A DNA stretch of 64,000 nucleotides from Burhinus oedicnemus (taxonomy: Eukaryota > Chordata > Aves > Charadriiformes > Burhinidae): contig VFFE01005959.1 of NCBI GenBank assembly GCA_008921705.1, positions 1,346 to 65,345 of the forward strand, read 5' to 3'. The notes under the pieces are model-generated. The model was given only the letters and a program-made list of their open reading frames with translations. It did not search any database and had not been told where the DNA came from. The position numbers and the translations under genes were made by a program. Within the stretch, counting starts at the first letter, position 1, and the number at the start of each line of letters is the position of its first letter. Of the stretch, positions 59,661 to 64,000 are shown in pieces.

Positions 59661-59726
59661 AAAAAACAAACAAACAAACAAAAAAACCCCACCACAAAAC
59701 AAAAAACCACCACCACCAACAAAACC
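59661..59726. repeat. A/C-rich simple repeat
   Basis: (AAAC)n passing into CCACCACAAAAC and CCACCACCACCAACAAAACC; resembles a decayed A-rich retroposon tail, but no element body was recognised on its left. Confidence 0.8.
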
Positions 59727-62700
59727 TGCTTTTGCTGGTAAAAGCAGACTAGCTGGTTCCAGTCTGCCTCAGCTGTGACAGGCTGGTCCAGCTCTCATGG
59801 GTGTGATAGGATGTGGGGAGCAGAGGTCAGTGTGGTGTTCAGCAGAGACACGGAAGTGGAAACAAAAGGACTTGGACCAACAGGGAGAAAAATGAGGAGA
59901 ATCAAGGAACTGTGTTGCCAGAAGCAGTCACCTTAATTTTATTAGTAGTGATTGATATATTGTACTTCAGTCTTAATGCTTTAAAATATTTTCTGTGTCC
60001 TGGCTGAATTCAGAGCTCTGAGAGAGCAGGCAAAGCATCTTGTTACTTGCTGACCCTGGGCAAAAGGGGGAGCATTATGTTTCACATCAATTGCAAGCTG
60101 CTTCTGTTGTGTGTCAAGGCAGATCGCAGATCCAGCTGGCCATCAAGGCTTTTAGCACTGTTTTGGTTTAGTTTGTGCATTTGAGAAGGTTTTGGCAATG
60201 CTAGGTTTAACTGCTGTTTCGGTAGTGTAGTTGTACGCTTCAAAGGCCTTGCGCATGTGCACAGGCCTAGCCATGTGTCTTAGTCAAATCTGTGATAACA
60301 TGTAGTATTCAAAGATGCATATAAATGCCTGGAAGTTAACTTGTTATGGTATTCTGTGGGGAAAAAATCTTATAGTTTGTATGATGAAACTAGTTTATGG
60401 AAACGTGCAGTGCCAGCATTAACAGAATTTGTTTCCAAACAACAGAGTCCAATTTGGCATTTCATTTTCTTACAATCACCTGAGCTTTCAAAACAAAATA
60501 AAATCATTCAAAAGGATATTCAGGGACTAAACTCACTGAGAAAATGAAAATTTAGTGCTACTACAGTATTGTTTCCTTGGAGAAACATCTTTCACCTAAC
60601 CGCAGAAATCGAAGTCTGTCTGGTTCAGCCTCCCTTCCTCGTATAGGAATACAGTGCTGTAATACTGCAGTTCAGCATGTTTGATAAGGGTTTTAAAGTT
60701 TTTTATCTTTGCCTGCCCTTTCTAAGTTGAATATCTGAGTTTATTTCTAAGATTGCTTTCTGACTCCTGCTGTATAGTGACTGTGCTCTACACAACCTGC
60801 TGTACCACAACCAAAAGTGACTGGATTTCAGTGATGCTGTTTGCCTGCAGTTTCAGACAGCTGATAACTCTGAGCATTCAAGCTTTTGTTCATCTTTCAT
60901 CCTGTTATGCAGTAGGAATGTGATTGCCTGATTACAAGCAATAGAGTTTGCACATCATGTAAAGTCACAGCCGGTCAGCTAAGATGAGAGATAACTGCAT
61001 GCCAGCTCCTGCCTTTCTTACTTGCAGAGTAAAGCAAAGTAATGCAGTGCACGTGATGTAAATTAACCTGTTTTACTTTGCAGCTGGGACAGGCTTCAGC
61101 ATGCACACTCAGTTACCGTGAGGCTGACAGGTGGTAGCCTGGTAGGATGCCCTAACCCCATTGCTTGTGCGGATGTGCCTTGGAGACAGCCATGTGAAAA
61201 TAAAAAAATATGTGGGTCAGTATTTGCTCTTGAGGACTTGCAGTTGTTGAACTTGATTTATGTATATCCGTTTATTTCTCATTAAAATGTTATGTTTGCT
61301 GTTGGCGTTTGAGGGCAGAATTTGGCTGTGTCATTTTGTGGGTTTAGTACCTTGAACTTGAAACTCTATACCTTTGCCTTAAGCAATTTGTCTAGCCTAG
61401 ACTTTTTCTTTACTACATTATTCTGCTTTCTGTTTTCTCTACCCTCAAGAATTGGGAAAGAAAAATTAATAATAGACTAAAGCTGGGAGCATTTCCTTTT
61501 TAATCAAGTGGTAGAAAATCTTGGGCTGAACAGGCTTTTTTAAATTACCTAGTCTCTGATATTTTAATTAATGTTAGTATTTTTCCTACTGCGTTTATAC
61601 TGCCCTGAGGAAAGACTTTTTTTCCCTGCCTTTCCTACGTGGCATGCCACAAAGATTCCTCCACAATTAACCTAGTAAAAGTAAGAAAAGAAATAGCAAA
61701 GGTTTAAAGTAGAAAAGACATTCTCGAACTTTCAAGTAGTAAAATATACAAGTACAATAATGTTAAAATGTCCCTGAGCCCTCTCACGTTAGTGTTTTAA
61801 TGCCTTAACTGAATTGCTGTTCCATTGAAGAAGATTTAAAAAAAAAAAAAATTGTTTTTAAATGCTGGGTGTGGCTTCTAAGATGGTAACTGAGAATCAA
61901 GAAACAGTAAGCAAATCACTATCTTTCAATGCAGACACTAACAGTCTGATTTATTATTATTAGGCAACCTGTTTGGTTCCAGATTTCTAAAGTCCACCTC
62001 TGTTATTTTGATTTTTTTAATATTTATTTAAATTGCTTCAGTTTTCTTGTTAAGAGAGATGCTGAACACCTGCAGTTTCCATTGCCTTCTCAATGCCCGT
62101 ATTTCAGTATTTGAACATTGAAACAATCAAGTTGATCTTGTTTTAAGAATGTGTTCCTCGTTGCCTGTGGATTGCTCCTCATTCTCTATTCATTTAGGCT
62201 GGGTTTATTCTCTACATTAAAAAAATAATTGTCTAAAACACATGTCTGGACAAGTATTTTTATAAATGCTAAATGAATGAGCAAGAATGTAAGTATATTG
62301 GATATTACCTGGATATTCAGGTGATACTTGATGTTCTCTGTCTTCACCTATGTTATTCACTGTTATGTCAGACTGCTTTTAATTTCACTTCGTATGAAGT
62401 ATTGAGCTTCTGTGTCTTCTGAATGCTCTCAGAAGATGCCAGTCAGAAAATTATACCAATAAAAAGTATGCTGGCTTTTAAGCATACATTTATCGTTATG
62501 ATCTATTTCTGCTTTAATAACAGATTTTTCTATTTACTCAGTCATTTTTATAAGTTTCATTGGAGATAAGAATGAGAAGTCATTTTTGTGAGAGTGGAAG
62601 TAGATTGTTTAGGAAACTTTTCTTGCACCAGTCTTTGTTTGAGTGGTGTTTGGTAATTAATAAATCTGCAGTGATTTGTGGCTTGTCTTAATGATGGAGC

Positions 62701-63320
62701 ACTTGTAACAGCAAAACCAACTCATTAAAACATTAGATTTGAATCAAATTATTAGGTTGCATCTCAATCTCAAGCTTCAAAGTAAAAATAAAAAGTAAAC
62801 CTATGAAGCAGAACTCCAAGTGTAACTTAAACAGAAGATTGACTTAGAGGGAACAGTAATGCAGCATATACACTGACTGTATTTCTTTGAAGAGTAATAG
62901 AAGACATGATCTTTTTGCCCTGTGGTTTGCTTCTCCAGTCTTTGCAAACATCTGTAAACATACTCATTTTTCTCCTGTGGAATCATTGTTTTCTTTAACA
63001 ATTGACTAGGAATTAAGATTAGACAGCTTTTTGCCCCTTCTGTATCAGGTGGTATGTTTGCCATCTGGAATGTGAATATCATAACTCCTCCTAGGCTAGG
63101 TTGACCTGTCTTTGCTATGCGTGCTCAGGGCTGGCCATATGTACCTGTCTACAGCCGTAGCTCACCAGGCTTAAAATTCTAATGTACGCTGATCCCTGCA
63201 AAGCTGAGCTGGTGTTACTGACTTTGACTAGAACCTGATGGGACTTGCAGTCTCTGGAGGCCACAGCACCATTAGAAAGAGGAACAATTCCCTCTCTTAC
63301 ACGAGTGTGGAGCAGCCACC

Positions 63321-63390
63321 ATAGAATCATAGAATGGTTAGAGTTGGAAGGGACCATAAAGATCATCTAGTTCCAATACCCCTGCCACGG
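63321..63390 (-). mobile_element. CR1 LINE 3' end
   Basis: ATAGAATCATAGAATGGTTA, GAGTTGGAAGGGACCATAAA and GATCATCTAGTTCCAATACC are the reverse complement of a CR1 3' terminus, truncated to about 70 bases. Confidence 0.9.
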
Positions 63391-64000
63391 TAAGAAGTTA
63401 TAGCGGAGGCGTGTTTTATTGGTAGTAGCTCACTGAGTGCTTTTCAAAAGCTAGCTTGTAAAATGCAGCTTAGGTGGGAAGGAGGAACTGTGTCCTTTTC
63501 TGATACTTGCTACTTATTTCATACTTAAATAGCAAGATGTTGGCATCTTGAGTCATTTACAAAAGCAGTTGGTTTGAAACACTTGTCTTCTAAGAAAACC
63601 AAGGAACTTAAATCAAGAGTGACACTGTTTATGCCAATTCTGTTGTTTAGGGTAATATCGAAAGGACTCATCAAAGTGAGGAACAGTTAGGTTCATAAGA
63701 ATTAGTTTTAACTCATCCCTTTGCAGTAGGTAACTACTTTCTCCCATGGTACTGTTGCAGGAATTGGAGATGCACAGAAATGAAAACCAGAGTTTTCAAG
63801 CTTAAATGTCTAGATACAAACGTACCTACATTTGAGAACAGTAGGTTTAAGAGTATTGACCAAGTTTAACAAGTAGGCAGCAGAGCTGAGAGTAGACCCA
63901 GGGTCTCTCAATCAAACCCTCACACTGAATGGTTTTGGGTTTGTTTTGCTTTAAGTCACTTTTGGATGCAACTGAATGTTGTTAACAGTTAAGACGTCCT

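Larger units (their letters stand above)
57482..64000 (+). other. Probable first intron of the CpG-island gene
   Basis: AT-rich sequence with no recognised exon. It contains a 44-bp imperfect tandem duplication, an A/C-rich simple repeat, a poly(A) run near 61838-61850 and a CR1 3' end. The open frame at 63082-62801 (minus) has no family resemblance. Confidence 0.4.

Noticed and set aside
62801..63082. 93-codon minus-strand frame near the right end
   Set aside because: AT-rich intronic context, no recognisable domain, and opposite strand to the candidate gene.
1..64000. tRNA, rRNA, CRISPR arrays, operons, integrases or phage features
   Set aside because: None seen. The tandem arrays present have no spacer structure and the genes are split by spliceosomal introns.

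Overview
The window looks like ordinary vertebrate nuclear DNA, most probably from a bird. It carries 3' ends of CR1 LINEs, the main avian interspersed repeat, in both orientations, short introns with canonical GT-AG borders, and three multi-exon genes whose proteins are clearly sauropsid or vertebrate orthologues. No bacterial, viral or CRISPR-like structure was found. The species cannot be fixed from the sequence alone.

Layout, left to right. THNSL2 (threonine synthase-like 2) lies on the minus strand: eight coding exons from 8453 down to 767, 494 residues, a poly(A) signal at 535-540 and a GC-rich candidate promoter near 8940-9300. About 11 kb of intergenic DNA follows, holding a truncated CR1 retroposon at 14750-15745. 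FABP1 (liver fatty-acid-binding protein) is on the plus strand: TATA box at 19961, four exons from 20031 to 24047, 127 residues. FABP1 ends tail-to-tail with SMYD1, a heart and skeletal muscle MYND/SET lysine methyltransferase on the minus strand, with ten coding exons from 53705 down to 26509 and 491 residues. These include the 39-nt cassette exon that distinguishes the known long and short isoforms. Right of SMYD1 comes a GGAAT/GAATA satellite-like array, a G-rich and tandemly repeated stretch, and a CpG island at about 57100-57600. The island contains a plus-strand first exon ending in a GTGAGT donor at 57481. By synteny (THNSL2-FABP1-SMYD1-KRCC1 in mammals) this may be the 5' end of KRCC1, but no diagnostic coding sequence is in view. 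The remaining 6.5 kb looks like intron.

How the genes relate. They do not form a pathway: a PLP enzyme of phosphohydroxyamino-acid breakdown, a cytosolic lipid carrier and a muscle chromatin and sarcomere factor. What they share is an old conserved neighbourhood. The sequence offers some regulatory clues: CTCF-like motifs at 7856, 12466 and 56340, a MEF2 core and an E-box upstream of SMYD1, and an HNF1-like half-site near the FABP1 TATA box. I found no convincing undescribed system. The most useful unexplained items are an orphan cysteine-rich candidate exon upstream of SMYD1, the unidentified CpG-island exon, and the repeat and hairpin structures listed in the findings.
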